From Mucor racemosus (taxonomy: Eukaryota > Mucoromycota > Mucoromycetes > Mucorales > Mucoraceae), in contig JAPEHQ010000018.1 of NCBI GenBank assembly GCA_027405735.1, positions 744,001 through 808,000 on the forward strand: 64,000 nt of DNA. The letters are read 5' to 3'. Numbering within the stretch: position 1 is the stretch's first letter; the number at the start of each line of letters is the position of its first letter. A program made the translations under genes and the position numbers. This document shows, in pieces, positions 1 to 13,054 of this stretch. The notes beneath the pieces were generated by a model, which worked only from the letters and a program-made list of their open reading frames with translations, did not search any database and had not been told where the DNA came from.

Positions 1-1475
<1,475 letters not shown>

Positions 1476-1871
1476 AAAAAATTAAACGATGTAAACAGAA
1501 TAAAAAGGGTCTTCTTTTGAAATACTATTCAATGGGTTACTTGGTATCTACAAAGTTTAAATGAATGTGGTACAATGATTATCAAATAACCAATGAATTA
1601 TATAATCAATGGGAACAATTCCCTTATTTGCATTGTATAGACCGTTGTGTGCTTTTAAGCTTTCTTGTGGTGATTCAATTTTTTGTGGGGCGGAAACCAT
1701 AAGCTAGGTATCTTGATTCTTAATTCTTTATTGCCATGTCAACGAAAACGACAAAAACGCAAACAAAATTACTTCCAAGTGAGATAAATTGGTTTCGAAG
1801 TATGACAAGCAATAATCCTCATATTAGTTTTTTCGAGTTTTTTCAAGTCATATAATAAAAGAAGAGCCAAT
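1476..1871. other. intergenic region between divergent ORFs
   Basis: About 400 bp between the SERCA start and a rightward ORF. It must hold the SERCA promoter. No repeat or RNA gene seen. Confidence 0.5.
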
Positions 1872-2435
1872 ATGCGATTTTTGAACGTAATCAGCTTTAT
1901 GGAAGACAAACAGCAGAAAGCCAAAGTGCTTGAAGATTACTACAAATGGCATAAAAGCAATACTACTAAAAAGTATTGGGCCAAAAGAGATCAAAAACAC
2001 CAACTTGATCAAAACGATGATGGTTCAGCTAGAAACAACAGCTCTGGCGCATCATCGTCCTCGTGTTCTTCTTCAGTAACCGCAGCAAAATCAGTACAGA
2101 CAATTAGCTTAGCAGAAGCTAAAGAACTTATGGTCCCAAATATAACAATATTTAATAATAGTTCCAGAAATCAGAATTATATTCAATCACTATCAAAATT
2201 TAAACATGACATATTTGAATCACTGGATACATATCTTCTTTCATTTGAAGCACATTTACAACATGTGCTTGCACTTTCGAACATCTTGTTCATAAGAAAG
2301 CATTCTTACCATCCCCACTTAGAGGTTTATTTTACTGGATTAATAAGTAATATTCACCAAAGTTTAATGATTTTATTGGTTACGATTGTTCTACATTTTG
2401 TAGATAAAGTCTTGAAAAGCAATGGTTTTGCATAA
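1872..2435 (+). CDS. hypothetical protein, doubtful
   Basis: A 187-codon ORF that I do not recognise. Residues 1-50 are charged and hydrophilic (MEDKQQKAKVLEDYYKWHKS and on), followed by a Ser/Asn-rich low-complexity stretch (about 50-70) and a more hydrophobic C-terminal half. Downstream, 2440-2570 and about 2630-2820 hold further open stretches in other frames, so this may be the first exon of a spliced gene or a decayed gene. The upstream region has an A-rich sequence right before the ATG. No domain could be named. The low-complexity composition and lack of a family match keep confidence low. Confidence 0.3.
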   Translation: MRFLNVISFMEDKQQKAKVLEDYYKWHKSNTTKKYWAKRDQKHQLDQNDDGSARNNSSGASSSSCSSSVTAAKSVQTISLAEAKELMVPNITIFNNSSRNQNYIQSLSKFKHDIFESLDTYLLSFEAHLQHVLALSNILFIRKHSYHPHLEVYFTGLISNIHQSLMILLVTIVLHFVDKVLKSNGFA

Positions 2436-3015
2436 ATCAAGATTTAGCTGATAGTTTGATATTTAAATTGCCGCTCAGGGGTAAAATGCAAAACGAACCT
2501 TGTAATTCATTACATATTAGAGAATCGTGGAAGTATGCAGAAGCTATCAATAAACTAATATAATAGAGTATTGCTAAATATAGTATCTAGATGAGCTGAA
2601 AATATGTCTTTTACCATTTCAGACAATTGAGAACAAGCAGAAACGAGCCCATTTGGAATCATGTTACATTTGGAACATTAAGTGCATTTAGTTCACAACA
2701 AAAGAAAGTAACGCAGAAACTGCATGTCAGTGTACGCTTTTTTATATTAGTAATCATAAAATTGGTATTGAATAATTCAAACAATAATTTTCTAAAGCTT
2801 TAGTTAAATTTACGGTAATCTAACAAGGGCACACCAGTTTATAAGATTTGCTTTATTACTGCGTTTTGCATTCTCCTCAAATGAGAAAGTTCCTTTACAA
2901 CCAAAAATGAGAGAACTAATAAAAGCAAGTAATTTTTTTTTTATTAAAAGTGTTTTGTATAGTACAAAATTAGATGATATGTAGCAAAAATAGTATATTG
3001 TAAAATAAAAGAGTG
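2436..3015. other. intergenic, no clear gene
   Basis: AT-rich sequence between the doubtful ORF and the 3' end of the importin gene. Short open stretches only; no recognisable domain, RNA gene or repeat. Confidence 0.4.
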
Positions 3016-6000
3016 TTAAATTTCAGTAAGCATGTCTGTGATTTTTTTATAATCATTTGGATCTAGTTGAGAAGTGATATAATTCCATTCATCATTACTA
3101 GTTATACTACGATAGCCTCTCACAATCTAAATATTGCATATTAGGACAATCAATATTAAAAATGGATTCACAGAATATGAAACTTACATCATTTAGTTCT
3201 TGTAATAGTGCTACAGATGGTGTCCTTAGAGTTGAAATGGCAACAAACAACAAATATAGTTCCTATCGATGTTTTTTTTTTTTTTTTTTTAGTGTGTGAG
3301 AATTTAGATTTTTGCAAAGTTACAATAATTTACCTCTTGTGCGCCCTGTGCGTTAAACTTTATTACAACACACAGACCTAGAAAAGCTGAATCTTTCTCT
3401 TCACCCTCTCGGACCGATAAAGATTTTTCCAACCAAGGTTTTACAAACGATCTTAAATAAGGTGCTACAAATTGAGGACAAGCTAAACCTAAACGACCTA
3501 CTGCAATCATGGCATTTTCATGGATAGACGCTGGGGCTTGCGGATGTATTAAAAGGGGTAAAAATACGTCTATCAATCCTGGTACGTAAGGTTGTGTACC
3601 GCTTCCCCAACGCATGGCTATTTCACCTACGGCCCAGAGCGCATTGTTGTATACAGAGATAGACATTAAATAATCTTCATTTCGTAATATCTGTATCAAC
3701 TCTACAATTATATCATGCAAAAAAGGAAGCAATAATTTGAAACTTGCAATAGCAATATCACCTATTAAAACAAATGTAGATTGGAGTACCTCTGACACCG
3801 GATCCTTATTATTTTTAAATATCTTGGTGTATGGGAATACGTAGAAAAAAACTTACATGGATGCATTGTTGTAAAAGTGCCAATAAAGGAGGGTTTGTCT
3901 GTGCAATCAATGGTTCAATTGCAGGGCCTAGACCTTGTACAATACCAGATAATAAATCTAATGCTGCTATCAAAAATTCAACGTTAGGTGGTGTCATTTC
4001 ATCTGGGTATTGATCTGCAAGTATTTGTTCTTGTAATGTAGAAGATATTAGTTTCACACATCTTGACAAGACAGGTTCGACGTATTGTATAAACCCGGAT
4101 CCCAAGGCAGCTGTTATATTTGATAGACACTAGTACATGTGGTAAATAAATTGTGCACATAATATAAACAATAAGGAGTTTTTGTTACCTCTAATAAAGG
4201 AAATAAATCGGTATCTTTGTCAGACAATTCGTTCCATTTACTTATCAATGGAGGCATTAATAAGTAGATAAACTGTGGTTGATTTAATTGAGATCCGACA
4301 GCATCGGCTAATGTACCTAAAGCATCATACAAAATCAACCTATTTTTTCGGCGATATAATGCAAAAGCACCGTTGGTTTGTGTAAGAATTGGATATATAT
4401 ATGGGACAAGCCGAACTGAAGCTCTTTCACCAAGAATAATGAATGCAGAACAAGCCGATTCTTGTACTCTTCGATTGGGATCTAGTAACCGTTTCAGTAG
4501 TCCAAAGAGCACGGGTTCAAAAAATCGTTTGCGACCTTCCTCATTCGTATCATATTGATCAGCTAACCAATTGGAGAAACGACTTACTGCCCAACATGAA
4601 ATAGATCTAACTAAAGGCTATTACAACATACCAAATGTTAATATATGTAAATTTCATGCTTGTATGTTTATATATACCTTTTGATCTTCCATACAGGTTA
4701 ACAAAAATGGCATTAATCTATGCAAGTGATGACTAATCACCTGTATACCTCCTAAAAATAAAAACAATGTATGTTAATAATGAAAGTTGTTTATGCAAGA
4801 TACAAATCTTACCTTCAGCCGCCGCACCTAAAGCTAAAATACCACTTTCTCTTACAAGCCAATTTTCGTTGACTAATGTTTCATTAAATAAGCGATTTAA
4901 TATAATGGGTGCAATCTCATCACCAAATGAAACAGACAAAGCATCAAGTGCTGTTGCACTGCATTTTCGAAGAGAATCTTCTGAATAAAATTCATCGTCA
5001 TCATAATCTTCATCGCTGTCTAGGTCCTCATCATCTGATATATCGCTGTCATTATCGACATCGCTATTACTGCTATTACTGCTATTACTGCTGATTTCTT
5101 CAATTTCTTCTTGCTCCTCTTCTTCTGAAGATGAATCTGTATCTTCTTCTAAATCGCTTAATTCATTACGATTAGCAGCTTCTGTCGCTGCTGTTGTATT
5201 AGGATGATCTGGTTGATTTTTGGGTCTGTAATATCTAGGTCGTATAGATTGATCTTCCAACATTTTTAATTTATTTATACAAGTTGCTGTTGTTGTTGCA
5301 TTTCCTATACGATTATCAGCATCACCATGACCAATATCTAAAAGATCAGTATCTGAATAAACCATCAATTTAAGTAAACATTCAACCAATCTTGGCAAAT
5401 AGGCAATTAATTCTTGATGATAATATTCGCTTTGGGCATACTGTACCCAAAAATCACAAGCGCCGAGTAAAATCTCTTGGTCTTGATCTGTGGTTGCTTT
5501 GACCATATATTCAATAGTTGGATAAAGATAGGGCTCTAATTTCTCTGGAAAAGCTTCTAAAATAACGGCTAATATTCTACCCAGTTCTTGTCTTACACGA
5601 GGGTCGTTATCGGACGCTCTCGTATACAACGCTGCTAAAATATGATCCAACTGCATTACAAACGAAGCTGGTTTCAATAGTACAAATTGGCTGGTGGTAT
5701 TGATGGCTTGCACTCGTAATATTGGATCAGGATTGGCGTAAAATTCAATCAATTTTGGTATAAGGTGTTGTAATGGACGTATGCCGTTGATTTCTTGATC
5801 TAGTTCGCAGGCTGTGTCCTCACAAATCATGGCAATGGTATCAGATGCCATCTAAATTAAAACACGTTAAAAAAAGAAGGAGAGGTAAAATGTCTAATCA
5901 ATATTTACATGTAGAATGGTTGTTGGTTGTTGAACATTTAATTTTTCAATCAATAATAAAACAACCTGTGTCCAGTTATGCACTTGACCTCTTCTGACAA

Positions 6001-6420
6001 TGGCAGCAATGACAGAAGATACAGTTTTTGCAATAGTGGGTTGAGGAGATTCAATAATATCGATACAGCATTGTTTGACATAATCCAGTACGCTCAAAGG
6101 CATATTGTTAAAATGGTTTTTTATATTGTTTTTTAATTGTAATCCTGCAATTCTTCGTGTATTTAAATCACCATTGTTTAATTTCGTTAATATGTAAGCT
6201 AAATATGAATTATAATCTGGATATTCATTGAATGATAAAAGACGCTTTTTGAGGGTTTTTTTTTTAGGTTTAGGTTTTTTTTTCTGTAAATTTCATTATA
6301 AAAAATACAATTATTTACTTGATTTATAAGACCTTGATCTCGACTATTGGGATTAGCTGCTTCTCCCAACAAAAATAAAAGCTCTCTCAATCCTTGTTGT
6401 TGTGGTTGCCATTCTGACAT
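3016..6420 (-). CDS. kap104: importin beta-2 / transportin (Kap104)
   Basis: Karyopherin that imports PY-NLS cargoes such as hnRNP proteins through the nuclear pore under Ran control. Nine exons: 6319-6420, 5909-6283, 4813-5851, 4678-4751, 4189-4617, 3857-4129, 3334-3822, 3188-3262 and 3016-3126, totalling 2,967 nt and 988 aa, exactly in frame. The HEAT solenoid follows transportin throughout: N-terminal EW..QGLRELLFLLGE, LRKCSATALDALS, RLLDPNRRVQESACSAF, LILYDALGTLADAVG, LLMPPLISKWN, ALDLLSGIVQGLG, GEEKDSAFLGLC. The diagnostic HEAT-8 acidic loop (about residues 385-455, runs of E, D and S) is longer than in animal transportin, which explains part of the extra length over about 900 aa. The start ATG opens the conserved N-terminus. 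Intron 3263-3333 carries a 19-T run. Orthology to Kap104/TNPO1 is strong. Confidence 0.95.
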
Positions 6421-6998
6421 TGTTGTTTTGGTTTGTTGTAAAAGAATGACAAGCTGAAATTGTCGAGTATAATCTATATGAATATGATCGGAGGTCTAAA
6501 AATGTATCAATAACTCGTTTTGGTAGTCGAGGATGTTGAATGTGGATGTAAGGAATAAGAGGAAAAGAGATGAAAAAGAAAGAAAAAGGGATATTGATAT
6601 TTATACCGCTACAACAACAACGAAAAAGAGTTTCTTTCCCGACCCGTGACAATTACGTGGTAATTGTTAATAATAAAGAGTAACACTCGTTTTTTTTTAT
6701 TTTAGGTCTTTTTATCAGGTGTTTAAAACTACTTTTTAACAGTAAGAAAATCAAGGAGGCTATAAACGATGCAGCCCTTCTGCTCTCAATTATCAGATGT
6801 TTGAAAACGTTACTCACATCTTTAAAAAAAAACTTTGCATACTTGCTTGAAAATAAATTATCCAGAAGTTTTAACCTTATATGATCATATCTGGTCAAAA
6901 TCACACTGCTAAATTACTCGCAAATCAGGTCAACTAGCACTGTACAGTATATTCGAGTTCTTATTGTTATCATATCTCATAGGATGACGATAATTTAA

Positions 6999-7034
<36 letters not shown>

Positions 7035-7930
7035 CTAATCTTCAAGTAACACTAAAAACTATTTTAACTTTTCGACTATAATTTTTCATTCCATTCTTCT
7101 TTTTTAGACATTGAATAGTTTTAAAACTAAGCTATTGATATGTACATCATAGCTAGACTAACGCATATGCTGATATACCTCATTTTATAAAGTCCATCGA
7201 TAGTGACATTTGGAGAAACCAAAGAACCATTAAACAATTGATATCATAATGTCGACTTTTTTTTGTTTTTGTATGTTTCATGAACAATTAACTAATTAAA
7301 AATATTCTTTTCATAGGATTTTTGTAAAAAAAAAAAAAAAGCAAACTAAGCCATTTTCTAATATAGAAACACACAGACAAAAAAAAATCCGCAGCTGTAC
7401 AAGAGTAACAATGAGATTTCAACATGATTTCATGACCTATTCCAGGAAGTTTGTTGCTAGGCGCTGGGTTTCAAAATATCAAAAATAAAATTCAGGTACC
7501 AGATTTTTCGATTTGGGGAGCATTCCCCAAGCAATTGCAATTTGCTTTTTCCCTCTCTTTTTTCACTTTAAACGTGCATTATATTTATGTTTGAAAATTC
7601 TTATACATATCGTTCATAAATATAAGGGATGAAAAAAAAACGCGCGCTTATGCATGCATGATTATGTGTGATTGTTTTGAAGATTAGAAAATTGCATATA
7701 GTGTCATTATAAATAAAAAATACAATGGTAGTGGAGATTACATTGAAAAGGTAATGTATAAAGAGAAGAAAAAGTTTATTTATATAAATAATATGTACTA
7801 CTGTGTATGGTTATAAAATTACGATGGTTAATTAATGAGTGAATGAATGAGTTATATATGTATATACATTGATGATAAAAATGCCATGTATTTTTGTACT
7901 TTTTTGTTTTGTATGTATATAATATAATAC
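6421..7930. other. intergenic, kap104 promoter side and FYVE gene 3' flank
   Basis: About 1.5 kb with no supported gene. It includes a 28-T homopolymer at 7004-7031 and an A-run near 7328. Small ORFs here (for example 6653-6904, minus) are AT-rich and unrecognisable. Confidence 0.5.
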
Positions 7931-8871
7931 TTAATGAAGAGGCTTCAAGGAATGACTCACTAACTGATAAAAACAAGCATCGCATACACGTGAAAAAGTA
8001 GGTTTGCTGGCAGACGCATCACCTGTAAACAAAGGCAATCGATTGCTACTATGTGTGCTACAATAGATATTTCCACATCTATATTAAAATTTTGTGGTGA
8101 ATAAAAAAAATAAACACAAAAATAAAAACAAATACAACTTACCCTCTGCAATGATGCTTGCGTTGAAACAAATTAAACCCTTGATCGCATTGCTTGTCTT
8201 GGCAAACATCTACTTGATGATCTGCTTGCCATTGATCAACTGGCTTTAATACAAATTTATTTAAACGATCTTGATGAGTAAGGTCCAAGTTATAGGTAAA
8301 TTGATTTGATGTACTAGCAGTAGATTTTATCTGTAATACGTAAATAGTTAATATTTGTTTTAATATATTTGTACATAAATACGAAACACTTTACCTCATC
8401 TGGGATGTAGCATGTTGTTTCTGTTGTTTTACAAACACCTTGTAATGAAAATATAGTGCTTGCTTCATTTTTATCTGCAGTTTGTCGAATCACAATTTGT
8501 GTCTTGGGTCGCATTGCAAAAATGCTATCCAACAATGGTATTTTATTCATTGATGAAGAGGGCGAAGATGGCGATGGTGGAGAGTTAACCAGAGGTAATT
8601 CTTTGTCCAAGTCTTCCAATTGATTTAATAATTCTTGTTGTTGTGCAATCAATGTCTTGCATGCTTGAATGTTATTTTCTTTTTGATTCAACATTTGATT
8701 CATTTGAGTAGAATAACTAGACATGCATTCGTTTAATTCTTGAATAATAGAACTGCGGCGTTGATTGTCATTTAAAAGGTCATCATTTTTATAACTGCTT
8801 AAGCTTGAACAGCTAGAAACTGTATTGTCTGAGGAAAAAGAAGCGGATGTAATGCTTGATAAATGCGGAGG

Positions 8872-8904
<33 letters not shown>

Positions 8905-9537
8905 TTTTGATGCAAGGTTGATCTCTTTTTTATTTTCATGACAAGCGGCACATTTTCTTAAATGATTGATTATTGTATCTTGTTGTTGTTGTTGTTGTTG
9001 TTGTTGTGTTGGCGATGATGGATGTTGCTGTTGTTGTTGTTCTTGAGAAAACAATATTGGAGATTTACATTTCCCCTTAATCTTCTCATCCAATCGGATT
9101 TTACCCGACGTTACCTTGGTAACATTATCCATGGTAGAGGCGTGAGTAGTGGTAGGGGCAACAACAGCGGCATTGTCTGTGTTGTTTGACGCAGCGTTAG
9201 AAACAGTTGTCTTTAAATCACTGATTGACATTGTACGAATACGAGGCGGAAGACTTGGTTTCTTACTTGGTAATTTATTAGACATATTCAACATACTGTG
9301 TCTACGTCTAAGAAGAGAAGTATCAACGTCTCTTTCTTTTTGTTGAATAGCTTTTTGTTGCTTGATGATCTCTACAAAATCATTCACTCTAACATCTTTG
9401 GAAAGGCTTGAAATTGTGCCTCTTCTTATTGAAGATCTGCGTTGAAAGCAGGGTAATGTTGTAGGGTTATTATTTGATTGGCACATAATTGAGTTTGCAG
9501 AGGATGATATGGTATAAGTAACTGTGGCAGTAGCCAT
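7931..9537 (-). CDS. FYVE zinc-finger protein with polyQ and polyA tracts
   Basis: Likely PI3P-binding protein acting on endosomes or the vacuole. Exons 8395-9537, 8143-8330 and 7931-8078 give 492 aa, in frame. The long N-terminal part is low complexity (Ser-rich, two polyQ tracts, a polyAla tract) with a predicted coiled region near LNQKENNIQACKTLIAQQQE. The FYVE domain sits at the C-terminus (about 415-486): WQAD, then the RKHHCRGCG signature created by the second splice, then CSTHS and VCDACF. The first Cys pair reads C-x4-C (CQDKQC) rather than the usual C-x2-C. The protein ends shortly after the finger (YQLVSHSLKPLH). I chose the ATG at 9535-9537; an upstream in-frame codon at 9669 lies before a 26-bp homopolymer and is unlikely. 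Family sure, specific orthologue (Pib-type?) not. Confidence 0.88.
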
Positions 9538-11360
9538 TTTTGATATGAATAGAAAAGTAGAATAAAGAAAAAGAGAGAGAGAGTGAGGGGAACAGGGTAG
9601 AATAAGGAACAGTTTTGGGCGTTTATATATAATGCTTTTTTTTTTTTTTTTTTTTTTTTTTGTGTACATGATATCATGTTATTTTTATTAAACTAAGGGG
9701 CAAAACTGTTTCGAGAGTTAATGTCAATTTATTATAGTATTATTTATATACAGCTGCGAAAATGTTGTTGTTTTTATTGCTGTATATACACATATTTTCT
9801 GATTAAAAAGGATCTTTTTTTCTTATATACATACATAAATACATTCAAATAAACCGTTTTTGCTCTCTTTTCTTATCATTTCTCCTTGCTTTCGATCTAT
9901 TTATTTGTTATTGTTACATATGAAAATGTTTTGACATTAGTAATTTTTTGTGAATTTTGAAATATTGCAGCAATTAGTAAATAATATGAAATCTTAATAG
10001 CCACTTTATACTATTTCTGTGCTGTTGTTATTTTTTTTTGTCTATGTTTTATTTTAAGCAAGGAAAAAAAATTTCGATTTATATCATAAAACAAAATCAT
10101 CCCTTCTTTGTAACATAATTCACCTCAAGTTACATAAAATAAAATATGTAACATATAATGAAAGCAAGAACATTCCATTTGTTATTGTCAAATGATTATT
10201 TGTATGTAAATAGGTACTAACATCATCATCAAAAGCATCATCATCTCTATCATCATCATTACAAAAAAGGCTTATTAATTGTTTCTTAATTAGCACACAA
10301 CAGTAATCAACGCACTTCTCCTGAATAGTGAAGCATATCTGTGTATCATTTTAGAATGTTGTGTATACAAATGTCTATATCTGTTTAAAATCTATTTTGC
10401 CAACCTATCAAGAGCTAATTCTGCTGCTCGATTTATACTAACAAACTCTATTTTTTAGACTTTTTTTAATGAAATTGGTACCAAGGCTTTTTTTTTTTTC
10501 TTCTCTTAAGGGGACACAAGATTACCATGCTACACTTGAAAGGGAACCCTCATCCAAAAATAACTATTTTTTATTTAACAATAGTTTGAGGAGTATTCAT
10601 GTGTGCTCATGTATCAAATATGACCTATTGTATATGTCATAAAAAGCTGTTGTGCCAATTCCCATAAAGGCATCAAATGAATAAAATTTTGTTGAAAATT
10701 TTTTTTTAATTTGAGATGGTCTTTTTTACCGAGGGTCTTTGATTTCCCATGATTGTGAGGCAAGTAGCACAGACAACAAATTAAGAGTACAAGATGTACA
10801 ACAAAGGCTGAAAGTTTTAATTCGTATTGATTGTGTCATATCTAGAATGCTCCACCTTTTTACAAAAAAAAAATTTTTTTTAACTTTATATTCATCAATT
10901 CTGGCCTGTGTTCGTCAAATGTTGGTTGTACAATTATTTAATAAGCCTCAATATCATATTTCATCAAGATTTCAAATTATAAAAGTTTCATATATCAAAT
11001 TAGGAACTATCTAGAGTACATCTCTTTTGTTTATTCTCCATCATAAGAGCCAATGACTTGATTATGAGAACGCCCTGTTAAATGAGATACAGTGCCTATA
11101 AATGAATACAATGTAATAAATTTGAGATATATTGGATTCAAAATATAATTTCGACAGCCCTGTTCATCTAAAAGTTAAATGTTAATTGATCGCACCTATT
11201 CCAAAGAGCAATTTGCATCTTGCAGAGGAGTCGAAAATGGGGCATTTTTCATTTACAATTAAGGTACAATTAGAGTACAATTAGGGTTCATTTCTGATTA
11301 TGGTCCGCCTTACTTTTTTCAATAAATAATAATAAAATCAAATTATATGTGCATATACTT
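9538..11360. other. intergenic, no gene seen
   Basis: About 1.8 kb of AT-rich sequence upstream of the FYVE gene. It has a 26-T run at 9636-9661, a GA-rich stretch just above the start codon, and a CAT-type microsatellite at about 10221-10260. No credible ORF, RNA or shared repeat until the palindrome begins. Confidence 0.45.
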
Positions 11361-12489
11361 GAGATATTCAACTATAATCTAAAAACGCATATCCAAAAAT
11401 ATCCAATCTCTACCTGTTGATACAACGGTTTTAGTGCTAATGTTTCAGATGTTTACCGCTATTTCATTGTTAAAATCAAAAACTTTAAGCTTAAATATCT
11501 TTATTAATAATTAAGCTATACTAACGTCTTTTAATAATAAAATTTGCTTGTTTTAAAGCACTTTATAACATATTGAAGTATGAAAAAATATGAACGCTTT
11601 TTTTTTTTTATTTTTTTTATCTTTTTGTAGTAGATTTCAAAATATTCATTAAATTGAGCAGTACTTTTTTTATATTCATGTCATTGACCTCGTTGAGATC
11701 TCTTGGATTTAATTTAGTTTTTTTCAAAATACTGATTTTTCGTGGAGATATTCTCAAAAATGTGTACAAAAGAATGCTCTAAAAAAAAGACGTGTTGTGG
11801 TGAAATGAAAAACAAAGACAATACAAAATAGTATAATAATAACAAATAAGTTTAATATAAATAACCAAATCTCACATGTATAATTTTCTTTTCTTTATCT
11901 GTTCTAAAATAATAATAATAATAATTCAATTTTGCAGTTGCAATATAACATTGAACAGGTCAAATCTTAGCTTAACTATAATAAAAACTTTCAGTCGCTC
12001 AATTTACATAAATCTACTCAAAAATAACTCAACAATTTTACCCCCGCAACAGTGTATACCCTCATCCTAAATTTTGAATTTCAAAAAAAAAATTGACAAA
12101 AATCTTGTTTTCTTTACGAAAAATGTAGCTAGAAGGCTCAGCAATAGCTTGATCGATAAATAATTTTACGGCGCATTATTTTCATTAATTTTATTTAAAA
12201 TATGCTTATAAAAAGTGATGTGTATCTTCAAAAAACCTCCAAAATTTCAATTGCATTTTACGCAAAATTTAATGTGAAACATTCTTTTGAATTTTATTTA
12301 GATGCATGCAAATCCAAAACTGTATAAAAAACATTTAATACACTAGTTCAGCTTATTTTGCAGTTCATGAGCCATTAAACGATTTTATTTTTTGAATCAT
12401 TTTTCGATCATTTTTGTAAATCGATTTTGGAATCCAGCTATCATCAGCTTTAAGTTGTAATTATACACTTATTAATGAATACTATTTGC
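11361..12489 (+). repeat. dispersed non-coding repeat R1, copy 1
   Basis: Same family as the copies at about 23806-24840 (inverted), 40560-41715 and 58500-59670. Shared landmarks include GTAGTAGATT(T)CAAAATAT, TTTTTCGTGGAGATAT, ATGCTTATAAAAAGTGATGTG and CAGTTCATGAGC. This copy lacks the outer ~170 bp seen in the other copies and carries a 257-bp insertion. No coding capacity is conserved between copies. Confidence 0.85.
11795..12051. mobile_element. 257-bp non-autonomous insertion in R1
   Basis: Present in the left arm only. The right arm at about 24240 reads straight through GACGTGTATACC, so the insertion is bounded by GTG on both sides (11792-11794 and 12052-12054). Ends begin TTGTGGTG and finish CCCGCAACA, weakly inverted if one extra base pair is included. 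It contains an (AAT)n tract and no ORF of note. The family is unknown; it is MITE-sized. Confidence 0.75.
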
Positions 12490-12934
12490 CACTACGACGG
12501 ACCTGTGCTGCACAAGATGCTTTCGTTGTGCCCAGGTGGGCTGCACACTATAGCCTGAACTGTTGTGCCCACTGAATATGGCTAAAAAGATAACAAGATG
12601 CGCATGGGCACAACAAAAAAAGAAACTGCACACGAGCACAACGCTAAACCTATATGTGCCGAATTATAGGTTCTGTCCATGTGCATGACATTAATCCCAT
12701 GTGTGTATAATAGTAGAATTGCCCATAAGCATATCATTATCCCTATTTATACATAATGATAAAATCTAACCATGAGCATAATGAGCTGATCGTATGGGCA
12801 CAAACTGGTTTGTATATGAGCATCGTGCCGTTCTCAAAACTCCATTGCATTTTTTTACTGGAATGTGTTTTAAAATTACATTTGCTTTTATTAATAATAT
12901 AGATTATAGACAATACAATTCAATAAGTTGTTGA
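12490..12934 (+). repeat. CACTACG terminus with arrayed short motifs, left copy
   Basis: End segment of an older mobile element, shared with 23483-23805 plus 20323-20437 (inverted) and with 57353-58049. It starts CACTACGACGG and then shows many variants of a roughly 8-11 bp motif in both orientations: GCATGGGCACAAC, CACGAGCACAAC, CATGTGCATGAC, CATAAGCATATC, CATGAGCATAATG, TATGGGCACAAAC. A CACTA-like end followed by a subterminal motif array recalls EnSpm/CACTA transposons, but no transposase of that class is present, so the class is an inference. Confidence 0.6.
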
Positions 12935-13054
12935 TGATTTATCGAAAGGTAAATCGTATAAAATTAATCAAATGAAAAAGTACCGTTTTATTATGAGCTT
13001 ATAGAGGGGGTTTATATACTAATTGAATGAGTGTATTAAATGTGAGTGATAATA

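Noticed and set aside
6353..6652. 99-codon minus ORF
   Set aside because: Overlaps the Kap104 start region in another frame and is low complexity.
6653..6904. 83-codon minus ORF
   Set aside because: AT-rich, no recognisable motif, next to a homopolymer.
9538..9669. N-terminal extension of the FYVE protein
   Set aside because: It would translate a poly-A/T homopolymer into polylysine before the natural ATG.
10221..10260. Possible short tandem array or CRISPR-like repeat
   Set aside because: Simple CAT microsatellite without spacers.
10739..11014. 91-codon plus ORF
   Set aside because: No domain, biased composition, no ATG at its first codon.
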